Source of the DNA: Clostridiaceae bacterium
GTDB taxonomy: Bacteria > Bacillota > Clostridia > Oscillospirales > Acutalibacteraceae
Assembly (NCBI GenBank): GCA_016295895.1
Contig: JAEDKI010000018.1
Span: 1-17,755 of the forward strand
Length of the DNA: 17,755 bases
Direction of reading: 5' to 3'
Part shown: one piece after another, positions 7,102 to 13,975 of the stretch
How positions within the stretch are numbered: the first letter of the stretch is position 1
How the letters are laid out: each line of letters begins with the position of its first letter
The notes under the pieces: model-generated
What the model was told of the DNA's origin: nothing
The model's database searches: none
What the model saw: only the letters and a program-made list of their open reading frames with translations
Position numbers and translations under genes: made by a program

Positions 7102-7695
7102 TCAGCAGCAGGGGATAAGGTCGCCGCCCATGCATTCGCAGCAGCAGTCGGCGCAGAGAAGTCCGGAGCAAATGTCGCATGCCGATGCGCCCGAGTCCTG
7201 CCGTCTTTCGGTTCGGTAGCCTCCCGAACGGGCTTTGTTAACCTTGTTGTAAGCCATTTTATAGGTGTTATTTGAGGGGTCAAGGTTGCTTGCAGTTGCA
7301 AAATTCTTTGCCGCTTCTTCAAGCCAGCCTCTTTTTTGCTGAATCGTTCCCTTGAGATAATACCATTGAGCGTCTCTGCTCCCTTCGGGGATTCCGTCAA
7401 GCAGAGTCTGGGCGTCGTCAAGTCTGCCGGAATTTATTTTCGCTCTGATATCCGAATAATCGGCAAAGCTGCTGTATGAGCTTTGAGAAGAATATGAGCT
7501 TTGAGAAGAAGAATATGAACTGCGTGAAGAATATGAGCCGCCCATAATCAGCGAATCGTATGCTTCGTTAAGCTCGTCTATTTTCTTTTGCTCGCCGCTG
7601 TTCTGATATCTTCTGAGAAGCTCACGGTAGGCGGCGTTGACCTGCTCTTTTGACGCACCTTGCGGAACGCCGAGAACATCATAAGGATTTTTCAT
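7102..7695 (-). CDS. J-domain-like protein lacking HPD, with TPR-like region and Cys-rich tail
   Basis: The start is taken as ATG at 7695, preceded by a GAGGG site; a longer frame from 7713 adds only six residues and overlaps the upstream gene. The 197-residue protein begins with a clear J-domain helix pattern: NPYDVLGVP (3-11), QVNAAYRELLRRY (18-30), then DELNEAYDSL (40-49). The His-Pro-Asp loop that stimulates DnaK ATPase is replaced by QNS (31-33), so this J domain probably cannot activate DnaK in the usual way. A Ser/Tyr low-complexity linker follows (54-77), then a TPR-like helical pair (83-155: AQTLLDGIP, WYYLKGTIQQKRG, AAKNFATASNLDPSN). The tail holds nine cysteines in CDICSGLLCADCCCECMGG (173-191) plus a terminal CC, a likely metal- or lipid-linked segment. 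Neighbours suggest a complex with the DUF5685 and membrane proteins. Confidence 0.8.
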   Translation of the reverse strand: MKNPYDVLGVPQGASKEQVNAAYRELLRRYQNSGEQKKIDELNEAYDSLIMGGSYSSRSSYSSSQSSYSSQSSYSSFADYSDIRAKINSGRLDDAQTLLDGIPEGSRDAQWYYLKGTIQQKRGWLEEAAKNFATASNLDPSNNTYKMAYNKVNKARSGGYRTERRQDSGASACDICSGLLCADCCCECMGGDLIPCC

Positions 7696-7705
7696 GGTTA
7701 CACCC

Positions 7706-8599
7706 TCAATCAACGGTAAAATAGGTTTTCTTTTTGGTATGGGGTAAATATTTTTTTAGCGCATTTTCACTGCTGTTTGTCAGCCCGTCAAGAACTATAT
7801 TTTCAAGAATATCTTCAAACCGCTTCTTTTCAACCGAGTCAAGCGCTTCAAGCGCACTGCTCTGAGTGAGATTCAGCATCTCTCTTGCCCGCTTTATGAA
7901 CGCATTGCGGCATTTTTCGTTATCAATATCGGAGTATTCCGCCCTGAAGGGATTGAAATTTCCGCTTTTAAGGTCGCTTCTGAGGTCATCTGCGGCGTCA
8001 AGAATATAAACATATCTGCCGACCATATATCCGAGCGAATAAAGACTCTCTTTTTTGTTCCCGTCAAAGCCGAACGATATTATTTTGCCCAAAGCGTCTG
8101 CGCTCGGATGAGCGGCGGCGTCAATGCAGCAGGAGGGGTCGGCTTCGGCTTTTGCTTGCAGTGCCATAGCCTCGGCAACGGCTTTTTCGGCTTCGGGAGC
8201 AAGCCGGGCGGCTTTTTTGTGCATGAGTCTGACGATCGGATAAAGCATACAGGCTATAATTTTTGATTTCAGACCCGCATCGTGAAGATTGTCAACGATT
8301 TTATAATATGTCAGAATAATAACCGCATGGGAGCAGTAATCAAGCTCCTGCTTTGATGAACAGACGGAGCATTTTTTTGCGGGGTTATAGGGACAGCGTT
8401 TTCTCGAAAAAGTGCATCCGTTTTCTGCGGCTGAAAGGCGGAGAATTGCCGCAAATGCAAAATCATAGCTCAAAAAAAGCTGTGCAATCGGAGAATAGTT
8501 TCTGCCGAGAGCCCTGCAAAGAGAGCAGTAAACGCCCTGATAAAGCTCAAAATCCCTGATTTTCATATCGGGCTTAAACGCCTTGACATAACCGAGCAA
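7706..8599 (-). CDS. DUF5685-family protein, possible prenyl-synthase-like fold
   Basis: The start is chosen as TTG at 8599 because GGAGG (8607-8611) sits exactly 7 bases before it. The ATG at 8635 has no RBS and would add 12 residues that the family N-terminus (M-x-GYVKAFKPDMK) does not need. The 297-residue protein has conserved-looking ELYQGVYCSLCRALG (18-32), LFLSYDFAFAAIL (41-53), a Cys cluster CPYNPAKKCSVC (69-80), an Asp motif IVDNLHDAG (101-109), and a second Asp-rich segment LDAADDLRSDLKSGNFNPF (200-218). I recognise this as DUF5685. Two DxxxD-like motifs about 100 residues apart in an all-helical protein resemble squalene/phytoene-synthase-type enzymes, but that relationship is inference. 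It is the first gene of a cluster with the J-like and membrane genes, with 10 bases to the next start. Confidence 0.8.
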   Translation of the reverse strand: MLGYVKAFKPDMKIRDFELYQGVYCSLCRALGRNYSPIAQLFLSYDFAFAAILRLSAAENGCTFSRKRCPYNPAKKCSVCSSKQELDYCSHAVIILTYYKIVDNLHDAGLKSKIIACMLYPIVRLMHKKAARLAPEAEKAVAEAMALQAKAEADPSCCIDAAAHPSADALGKIISFGFDGNKKESLYSLGYMVGRYVYILDAADDLRSDLKSGNFNPFRAEYSDIDNEKCRNAFIKRAREMLNLTQSSALEALDSVEKKRFEDILENIVLDGLTNSSENALKKYLPHTKKKTYFTVD

Positions 8600-8606
8600 A
8601 TTCAAT

Positions 8607-8611
8607 CCTCC
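8607..8611 (-). promoter_or_regulatory. Ribosome binding site deciding the TTG start of the DUF5685 gene
   Basis: GGAGG on the minus strand lies 7 bases before TTG at 8599. Because the site falls inside the longer ATG-initiated frame, it argues for the shorter TTG-initiated protein. Confidence 0.75.
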
Positions 8612-8813
8612 GTAATTATGATTAACTTTCTGCATTTGTATTCACATTATATTTTATATTATAATTTATGGGAAACGGTTAACATATTGTAAATTTTACG
8701 CATTTTTTCGATTGATTTTTCAAAAAAAGCTTCAAATGCCGAACCCACGGCGTAATCACGGATTCTTATAGTTACATTTTTCGGATATTTTGATTATTTT
8801 TTTATAAATATGC

Positions 8814-8842
8814 TTGAAATATCCATTGAAAATGTTTACAAT
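8814..8842 (+). promoter_or_regulatory. Promoter of the sugar isomerase/dehydrogenase operon
   Basis: TTGAAA (8814-8819) and TACAAT (8837-8842) are spaced by 17 bases. The predicted start near 8849 leaves a short leader of about 26 bases, with AGGAGG at 8861-8866, 8 bases before the ATG at 8875. Confidence 0.65.
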
Positions 8843-8874
8843 AAAGCAAGCAAAAGAAACAGGAGGTTTAAGAT

Positions 8875-10896
8875 ATGGCAAGATTTTTGTTCTCGGCGTT
8901 TGCCGACGAAGCCTCGGCAGATATTCTTGAGCAGATTTCCGCCTGCAAGGCGAACGGCATTGAGTATATCGAGCTGAGAAATGTTAACGGCAAAAACATT
9001 TCAAATTTTACCGTTGATGAAGCAAAGGAGCTTAAAAAGACTCTTGACGAGAACGGAATGAAGGTTTCTTCAATCGGTTCTCACTACGGCAAGATTGAAA
9101 TTACTGATGATTTTGCTCCTCATTTCGAGGCTTTCAAGAATACCGTTGCGGTTGCAAAGGTTCTTGAAGCAAAGTATATCCGCATGTTCAGCTTCTATTT
9201 CACAAAGGGCGAGAGCTTTGAGGAATACAAGGACGAGGTTTTTGCAAGGCTCGGCGCAATGGCGGATTATGCCTTTGAAAACGGCGTTCTTTGCTGCCAC
9301 GAAAACGAAAAAGAGATTTACGGCGATATTCCCGAAAGATGCCTTCAGATAGCGGAGTATTTCGGCGAAAAGCTCGGCTGCATTTTTGACCCCGCCAACT
9401 ATATCCAGAGCGGAGCTGATACCGCCGAGGGCTTCAAGATGCTCAAAGGATATATTACATACATGCACATCAAGGACGCTGTAGCAGGCTCGGGCAATGT
9501 TGTTCCCGCAGGTCACGGCGACGGTCACCTTGAGGAGATTCTCCGTGAGCTTGACAAGAACGAGAGAGAATATATTCTTTCCGTTGAACCGCATCTTAAA
9601 GTGTTTGACGGCCTTGCGGCTCTTGAAACCGACGACAAATCGGCGGAGGGCATGAACAAGGAATATGTTTATCCCGATAACAATGCTTCTTTCTCTGCCG
9701 CATGCTCGGCTATTCACGAGATGATTGAAAAGAAGATTCAGCCAGTCAGATTCGGCATAATCGGCGTTGGCAACATGGGTTCGTCTCATATTCAGATGCA
9801 TCTTGAGGGCAAGCACAGAGAGCTTCGCTTCGTTGCCTGCGCAGACATCAACCCCAAAAAGCTTGAAGCGGCAAAGAAGCTTATGCCGTCTCTCAAGACC
9901 TTTGATTCAGCCGAGGAGCTTATTGACAGCGGCGAGGTTGATGCGGTTATCATTGCAACTCCGCACTATGACCATTCGCCCATTGCTCAGTATGCTTTCA
10001 AGAAAGGCGTTCATGTTCTCACCGAGAAGCCTGCGGGTGTTTACACAAAGCAGGTTCGTGAAATGAATGAGGCGGCTGCAAAAACAGACCTTGTTTTCGG
10101 AATTATGTATAATCAGCGCACAAACTGCGTTTACAGAAAAATGCGTGAGCTTGTTCAGAGCGGAGAGCTCGGCGGAATCAAGAGAGTTAATTGGATTATA
10201 ACCGATTGGTACCGCACTCAGGCTTATTATAACTCGGGCGGATGGCGTGCAACCTGGGCAGGCGAAGGCGGCGGAGTTCTGCTCAACCAGTGCCCCCATA
10301 ACCTTGACCTGTGGCAGTGGATTTGCGGAATGCCCGTTAAAATCAGAGCTTTCTGCCATGAGGGCAAGTGGCACGACATAGAGGTTGAGGACGATGTTAC
10401 GATTTATGCCGAATATGCAAACGGCGCAACGGGAACATTCATCACAACCACAGGCGACTGCCCCGGCACAAACAGATTTGAGATTACTCTTGACGGCGGC
10501 AAGCTCGTTTGCGAGGATAACAAGCTTCGCCTTTATAAGCTTGACGGAATGACTTCGGAGCATCTCAGAACCTGCGAAAACGGCTTTGAAAAGCTCAGCG
10601 GAGAATGGATTGATGTTGAGACCGACGGCATGAACAAGCAGCATTCGGAGGTCACGAATAAATTTGCCGCCGCCGTTCTGAGAGGCGAGCCGCTTGTTGC
10701 AAAAGGCGAGGAGGGCATCAGAGGCCTTTCAATCTCCAACGCCGCTCACCTTTCCTCATGGCTCGGCAAAGAGGTCACCGTTCCCGTTGACGAGGAGCTT
10801 TATTATTCCGAGCTTCAGAAAAAGATTGCTTCGGGAACTGCCGAAAAGAAAAATGTTTCCGAGCAGGTTCAGAGCGATATGTCGTCAACCTTTTGA
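8875..10896 (+). CDS. Fusion: sugar phosphate isomerase/epimerase TIM barrel + Gfo/Idh/MocA dehydrogenase
   Basis: A single uninterrupted 673-residue frame carries two complete enzymes. Residues 1-285 are a xylose-isomerase-like TIM barrel with a plausible metal site: Glu143 in CHENEKEIYG, Asp172 in FDPANY, His198 in YMHIKDA and Glu238 in SVEPH. Residues 290-650 form a Gfo/Idh/MocA oxidoreductase with the NAD(P) motif FGIIGVGNMGSSH (293-305), TEKPAG (383-388) and the catalytic-region GGGVLLNQCPHNLDLW (465-480, His475). The join at IHEMIEKKIQPVRFGIIG is direct with almost no linker. Either half alone is of ordinary family length, so this is a true end-to-end fusion. Likely role: coupled oxidation and isomerisation or elimination of a sugar, glycoside or cyclitol in the cytosol; substrate unknown. 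AGGAGG at 8861 supports the start. First gene of a three-gene operon. Confidence 0.88.
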   Translation: MARFLFSAFADEASADILEQISACKANGIEYIELRNVNGKNISNFTVDEAKELKKTLDENGMKVSSIGSHYGKIEITDDFAPHFEAFKNTVAVAKVLEAKYIRMFSFYFTKGESFEEYKDEVFARLGAMADYAFENGVLCCHENEKEIYGDIPERCLQIAEYFGEKLGCIFDPANYIQSGADTAEGFKMLKGYITYMHIKDAVAGSGNVVPAGHGDGHLEEILRELDKNEREYILSVEPHLKVFDGLAALETDDKSAEGMNKEYVYPDNNASFSAACSAIHEMIEKKIQPVRFGIIGVGNMGSSHIQMHLEGKHRELRFVACADINPKKLEAAKKLMPSLKTFDSAEELIDSGEVDAVIIATPHYDHSPIAQYAFKKGVHVLTEKPAGVYTKQVREMNEAAAKTDLVFGIMYNQRTNCVYRKMRELVQSGELGGIKRVNWIITDWYRTQAYYNSGGWRATWAGEGGGVLLNQCPHNLDLWQWICGMPVKIRAFCHEGKWHDIEVEDDVTIYAEYANGATGTFITTTGDCPGTNRFEITLDGGKLVCEDNKLRLYKLDGMTSEHLRTCENGFEKLSGEWIDVETDGMNKQHSEVTNKFAAAVLRGEPLVAKGEEGIRGLSISNAAHLSSWLGKEVTVPVDEELYYSELQKKIASGTAEKKNVSEQVQSDMSSTF

Positions 10897-10923
10897 CGGA
10901 ATACTGTCGGGAGGATATTTCTT

Positions 10924-11931
10924 ATGAACATTGCCGTTGTCGGCTGCGGAAATATTTCAAAAATGCATTTAAAAGCATTGAGCGAAAGCCCGGATTTGAA
11001 AATTGCCGCCGTTGCCGATATAAAGCCCGAAAGGGCAGACGCCGCAGCAGAGCAATACGGCGCAAAGGCATATTATGATTTTGACGAACTGTTGAAAAAC
11101 GAAAAGCTTGATGCCGTTCATATCTGCACCCCTCATTATCTCCACACCGAGATGGCGATAAAAGCGCTCGAAGCGGGGGCAAATGTGTTGATTGAAAAGC
11201 CCTGCTCCGTTTCGGCGGCAGAGGTTGAGGCGCTCAGAGCGGCGCAGGCAAAGAGCGGAAAGCAGGTTGCCGTCTGCTTTCAGAACAGATATAACAACTG
11301 CGTTTGCCGTGCAAAGGAGCTTATCGATTCAGGCTCTCTCGGAAAGGTAGAGGCGGTAAGAGCTTTTGTGACATGGAGCAGAGGAGCGGGATATTATTCC
11401 GACGATTGGCACGGCACTCTCGATAAGGAGTGCGGCGGAGTGCTGATTAATCAGGCGATTCATACGGTTGATCTGGTTCAGTATCTTGGCGGAAAATGCA
11501 AAAAGCTTTCGGCTCATGTTTCAAACGATCACTTAAAGGGAATAATTGAAGTTGAGGACACCGCAAGTCTGCTCATGGAGCTTGACGGCGGAGCAACCGC
11601 AATTTTCTATGCGACCACGGCATATGCCGAAAATTCCCGTGTTTTTGTTGAAATAAAGCTTGAAAAAGGCAAGCTGAGAATTGAGGGCGAAACCCTGTAT
11701 TCAGTCGATGAAAACGGAGAAACCGAAAAGCTCTGCGGCAAGGCTGACGCAGAATATTACGGCCAAAGCTATTGGGGCAGCGGCCATTCGGCTTTGATAA
11801 AGGATTTTTACGATTGCCTGAAAACGGGCAGAAAATTTGAAATTGACGCCTTTGAGGGCGGCGAAGCGGCAAAAATCGTTGCCGCAGCCTATGAATCCTC
11901 AAAAACGGGCGAAAGTGTTGAAATCAAATGA
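10924..11931 (+). CDS. Gfo/Idh/MocA-family oxidoreductase
   Basis: The 335-residue protein is of standard length for NAD(P)-dependent sugar dehydrogenases. It has IAVVGCGNISKMHLKAL (3-19), a VADIKPE turn after the second strand (30-36), CTPHYLH (68-74), IEKPCSVSAAEV (90-101), and a C-terminal-domain GGVLINQAIHTVDLVQYLGG with the family's conserved His. GGGAGG precedes the ATG by about 9 bases, and the gap to the fused gene is 27 bases, so the two are co-transcribed. It closely parallels the C-terminal half of that fusion (shared CTPHY/ATPHY, NRYNNCV/NQRTNCV and GGVLxNQ patterns). The pair may therefore be diverged duplicates acting at successive oxidation and reduction steps; this is inference. 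Confidence 0.88.
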   Translation: MNIAVVGCGNISKMHLKALSESPDLKIAAVADIKPERADAAAEQYGAKAYYDFDELLKNEKLDAVHICTPHYLHTEMAIKALEAGANVLIEKPCSVSAAEVEALRAAQAKSGKQVAVCFQNRYNNCVCRAKELIDSGSLGKVEAVRAFVTWSRGAGYYSDDWHGTLDKECGGVLINQAIHTVDLVQYLGGKCKKLSAHVSNDHLKGIIEVEDTASLLMELDGGATAIFYATTAYAENSRVFVEIKLEKGKLRIEGETLYSVDENGETEKLCGKADAEYYGQSYWGSGHSALIKDFYDCLKTGRKFEIDAFEGGEAAKIVAAAYESSKTGESVEIK

Positions 11932-11955
11932 TTTCGGTGCAGAAAGGAGTTTAAC

Positions 11956-12804
11956 ATGTTTCACGAAAATTTGAAAGGCAGAGTTGCCGTTGTAACAGGC
12001 GGCGGCGGAGTTCTTTGCAGCGGATTTGCAAAGGATCTTGCTTCTCTCGGCGTTAAGGTTGCCGTTCTCGACCTCAGAGAGGAAGCGGCTCAGGCTGTTG
12101 TTGACGAAATAAAGGCTCAGGGCGGCACGGCGGTTGCGGTTGCCTGCAATGTGCTTGAAGCGGAAAGCCTTGAAGCGGCAAGAGCTAAGGTCAATGCAGA
12201 GCTCGGCCCCTGCGACATTCTTATCAACGGTGCAGGCGGCAATTCACCCCTCGGCACAACCACCAAGGAAACCCTTGAACTGAAAGATGTTGCCGAAAAG
12301 GCAGAGGGCGTTAAGACCTTCTTTGACCTTGACGCAAAAGGCATTGAGTTTGTGTTTAACCTCAATTTCCTCGGCACTCTGCTCACAACGCAGTGCTTCG
12401 CAAAGGATATGCTCGGCAGAGAGAACACAACGATTCTCAATGTGTCCTCAATGAACGCATTCAAGCCCCTCACCAAGATTCCCGCTTATTCGGCGGCAAA
12501 GGCGGCTGTTTCAAACTTTACGCAGTTCATGGCGGTTCATTTTGCAGATGTCGGCATAAGAGTTAACGCTCTTGCGCCCGGATTCTTCTCAACGATTCAG
12601 AATCAGAAGCTTCTTTATAATGAGGACGGCTCGCTCACACCCCGTTCCGATAAGATTCTGACCCACACTCCCATGCACCGTTTCGGCGTTCCCGCCGACC
12701 TCACCGGCGCTCTCGTTTTCCTCTGCGATGAGGAATATTCGGGCTTCATCACCGGCGTTGTTCTCCCCGTTGACGGCGGATTCTCGGCGTATTCGGGCGT
12801 ATAA
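11956..12804 (+). CDS. SDR oxidoreductase, D-mannonate oxidoreductase (fructuronate reductase)-like
   Basis: The 282-residue classical short-chain dehydrogenase has the cofactor motif TGGGGVLCSG (14-23), NGAGG (91-95), catalytic Ser in NVSSMNAF (162-169), and YSAAK (Tyr178, Lys182). TFFDLDAKGIEFVFNLNFLGT and the ending PVDGGFSAYSGV strongly resemble the SDR-type D-mannonate oxidoreductase of Firmicutes (UxuB/YjmF of Bacillus subtilis). That enzyme interconverts fructuronate and mannonate in glucuronate breakdown. No mannonate dehydratase or uronate isomerase is in the window, so the assignment rests on the sequence alone and the substrate could be a related keto-sugar acid. The RBS AAAGGAG precedes the ATG. 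It lies 24 bases after the second dehydrogenase and ends the operon before a strong terminator. Confidence 0.85.
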   Translation: MFHENLKGRVAVVTGGGGVLCSGFAKDLASLGVKVAVLDLREEAAQAVVDEIKAQGGTAVAVACNVLEAESLEAARAKVNAELGPCDILINGAGGNSPLGTTTKETLELKDVAEKAEGVKTFFDLDAKGIEFVFNLNFLGTLLTTQCFAKDMLGRENTTILNVSSMNAFKPLTKIPAYSAAKAAVSNFTQFMAVHFADVGIRVNALAPGFFSTIQNQKLLYNEDGSLTPRSDKILTHTPMHRFGVPADLTGALVFLCDEEYSGFITGVVLPVDGGFSAYSGV

Positions 12805-12816
12805 TTATAAAAACAG

Positions 12817-12858
12817 CCCCTGCGGCGTGCATTCAGCACATCGCAGGGGTATTTTTTT
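12817..12858. terminator. Bidirectional terminator between the SDR gene and the 32-residue peptide gene
   Basis: CCCCTGCG-gc-GTGC and GCAC-at-CGCAGGGG form a strong stem around ATTCA, followed on the plus strand by TATTTTTTT. On the minus strand the same stem is followed by CTGTTTTTAT. It therefore ends both the sugar operon and the opposing micro-gene at 12876-12974. Confidence 0.85.
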
Positions 12859-12875
12859 CTGCCTTGATTCCGGTT

Positions 12876-12974
12876 TCAGGCAGCTTCTTCGCTCTCGTCA
12901 TTTTTGTCTGACAGCACACAGACCGTCAGAGTTGCCGCAAGAGCCGATACCGTTAAAATTTCAAATAAAATCAT
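12876..12974 (-). CDS. 32-residue single-helix membrane peptide, function unknown
   Basis: This tiny gene runs from ATG at 12974 to TGA at 12876. GGGAGG (12983-12988) lies 8 bases before the ATG, and an extended -10 promoter (TGATATAAT) lies about 45 bases upstream. The product has a hydrophobic stretch from residue 2 to 22 (EILTVSALAATLTVCVL), then a short acidic tail rich in Asp/Glu (SDKNDESEE). It is closely related to the 34-residue product at 17163-17267: SALAATLTVCVLSDKND versus SALIATLAVCVVSGEND, 11 of 17 identical. Conservation between two independent loci, good expression signals and a terminator all argue for a real gene. It is not a known toxin that I can name; a membrane-inserted regulator, a type-I-toxin-like peptide or a small subunit are possibilities. 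Confidence 0.75.
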   Translation of the reverse strand: MILFEILTVSALAATLTVCVLSDKNDESEEAA

Positions 12975-13015
12975 CTTTTTGTCCTCCCGTATGTTTGGTT
13001 CGTTGTTATGTCTGT

Positions 13016-13021
13016 ATTATA
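13016..13021 (-). promoter_or_regulatory. Extended -10 promoter of the 32-residue peptide gene
   Basis: The minus strand reads TGATATAAT, a TGn-extended perfect -10, with only a weak TTTTAT in the -35 place at 17 bases. The predicted leader is about 35 bases and contains the GGGAGG site. Confidence 0.6.
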
Positions 13022-13113
13022 TCATTTGAATTTCTAAGATAAAAGCAGTAAATCCATTAAGAATATATTAAAAAAACGAAAGAAAATATTAAGATGATTT
13101 GTCGAACCATTAA

Positions 13114-13151
13114 AAAGGACAGGGTCGCCGTGTTTCGGTGCCCTGCCCTTT
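13114..13151 (-). terminator. Terminator of yebC
   Basis: In minus-strand RNA AAAGGGCAGGG pairs with CCCTGTCCTTT (11 bp, one G-U) and is followed by TTTAA. It sits 22 bases after the YebC stop codon. Confidence 0.85.
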
Positions 13152-13172
13152 GAAAATACTTTATCGTTTATT

Positions 13173-13910
13173 TTATTCAGCGTCGTCGGCATTCTCCCAG
13201 TTATGCCATACCGCCTGAACATCATCGTTATCCTCAAACATCTCAAGCATTTTTGCCATGTTCTTGATGTCGTCGGGGTCGGTGAGAGTTGTGTATGTTG
13301 AGGGAACATATTCAACCTCTGCGGAGATGAAGGTGTAGCCCTTTGCTTCAAGATCTTCACGGACTGCGCCGCAGTCAAGAGGCTCGGTTCTGATTTCAAA
13401 AACTCCGTCGTCGGTCAGGAAATCGGTTGCGCCTGCTTCAAGAGCGTCCTCCATGAGCTTGTCCTCATCAACGCCCTCCTGCTCAACAACGATAACGCCC
13501 TGCTTTGAGAACATGAACGAAACACAGCCCGACTGACCCATGTTTCCGCCGTATTTGTCGAAATAATGGCGCATGTCGCCTGCGGTTCTGTTGCGGTTGT
13601 CGGTCAGTGTTTCAACGATAACGGCAACGCCCGAAGGGCCGTAGCCCTCATAGACGATTTCTTCATAGTCCGCTCCGCCCGTTTCGCCGGCAGCCTTTTT
13701 GATGATTCTTTCAATGTTATCGTTGGGAACGTTGTTTGCCTTAGCCTTTGCGATAACATCCTTAAGCTTTGAGTTTGAAGCAGGGTCGGGGCCGCCCTCA
13801 CGAACGATAACGGCAATCTCTCTGCCTATTTTAGTGAAAACCTTGGCTCTCTGGTTATCGGTTTTTTCTTTTTTTCTCTTAATTGTGCTCCATTTTGAAT
13901 GGCCTGACAT
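13173..13910 (-). CDS. yebC: YebC/PmpR/TACO1-family protein
   Basis: The 245-residue protein starts with the family signature MSGHSKWSTIKRKKEKTDNQ and continues KVFTKIGREI, NPxDN-like NNVPNDNIERIIKKA and YEGYGPSGVAVIVETLTDNRNRT. It is of normal family length. YebC proteins were long called transcriptional regulators; they are now also linked to translation of proline-rich or difficult sequences on the ribosome. GAGG lies 7 bases before the ATG. It has its own promoter and terminator, so it is monocistronic. Confidence 0.95.
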   Translation of the reverse strand: MSGHSKWSTIKRKKEKTDNQRAKVFTKIGREIAVIVREGGPDPASNSKLKDVIAKAKANNVPNDNIERIIKKAAGETGGADYEEIVYEGYGPSGVAVIVETLTDNRNRTAGDMRHYFDKYGGNMGQSGCVSFMFSKQGVIVVEQEGVDEDKLMEDALEAGATDFLTDDGVFEIRTEPLDCGAVREDLEAKGYTFISAEVEYVPSTYTTLTDPDDIKNMAKMLEMFEDNDDVQAVWHNWENADDAE

Positions 13911-13945
13911 ATAAAAACCTCACTTTTTGCATTTTCAACCTTAAT

Positions 13946-13975
13946 ATTATATAACAGTAATACGGGAGTTGTCAA
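13946..13975 (-). promoter_or_regulatory. Strong sigma-A promoter of yebC
   Basis: A perfect TTGACA (13970-13975) and a perfect TATAAT (13946-13951) are 18 bases apart on the minus strand. The -35 box overlaps the last codons of the lipoprotein gene upstream. Confidence 0.85.

Larger units (their letters stand above)
8600..8874. promoter_or_regulatory. AT-rich divergent control region between the two operons
   Basis: This 275-base gene-free stretch drives the DUF5685 cluster leftward and the fused isomerase-dehydrogenase operon rightward. On the minus strand several TATAAT-like boxes lie at 8641-8670 without one clearly best -35. GGAAACGGTTAAC (about 8671-8683) resembles a LacI/CcpA-type operator with AAC-G-GTT at its centre, but it matches the catabolite-response consensus only imperfectly, with its right half shifted by one base. 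No small gene is visible here. Confidence 0.4.

Noticed and set aside
7479..7540. Short direct repeats that could be taken as a CRISPR or regulatory array
   Set aside because: They are the codons of the Ser/Tyr linker (SSYSSQ-type) of the J-like protein; no spacers and no palindromes.
9070..9816. Minus-strand 248-codon frame opposite the fused gene
   Set aside because: Long but antisense to a clear two-domain enzyme; no ribosome site and no family motifs.
9907..10644. Minus-strand 245-codon frame opposite the fused gene
   Set aside because: Same reason; mirror of the Gfo/Idh/MocA domain.
8875..10896. Fusion as a possible frameshift or assembly artefact
   Set aside because: The frame is continuous, the junction is a clean join of two full domains, and no duplicated start signals or stop codons remain between them; still worth checking in relatives.
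12728..13042. Plus-strand 104-codon frame over the terminator and micro-gene
   Set aside because: It runs through a strong terminator and the opposing micro-gene; no RBS.
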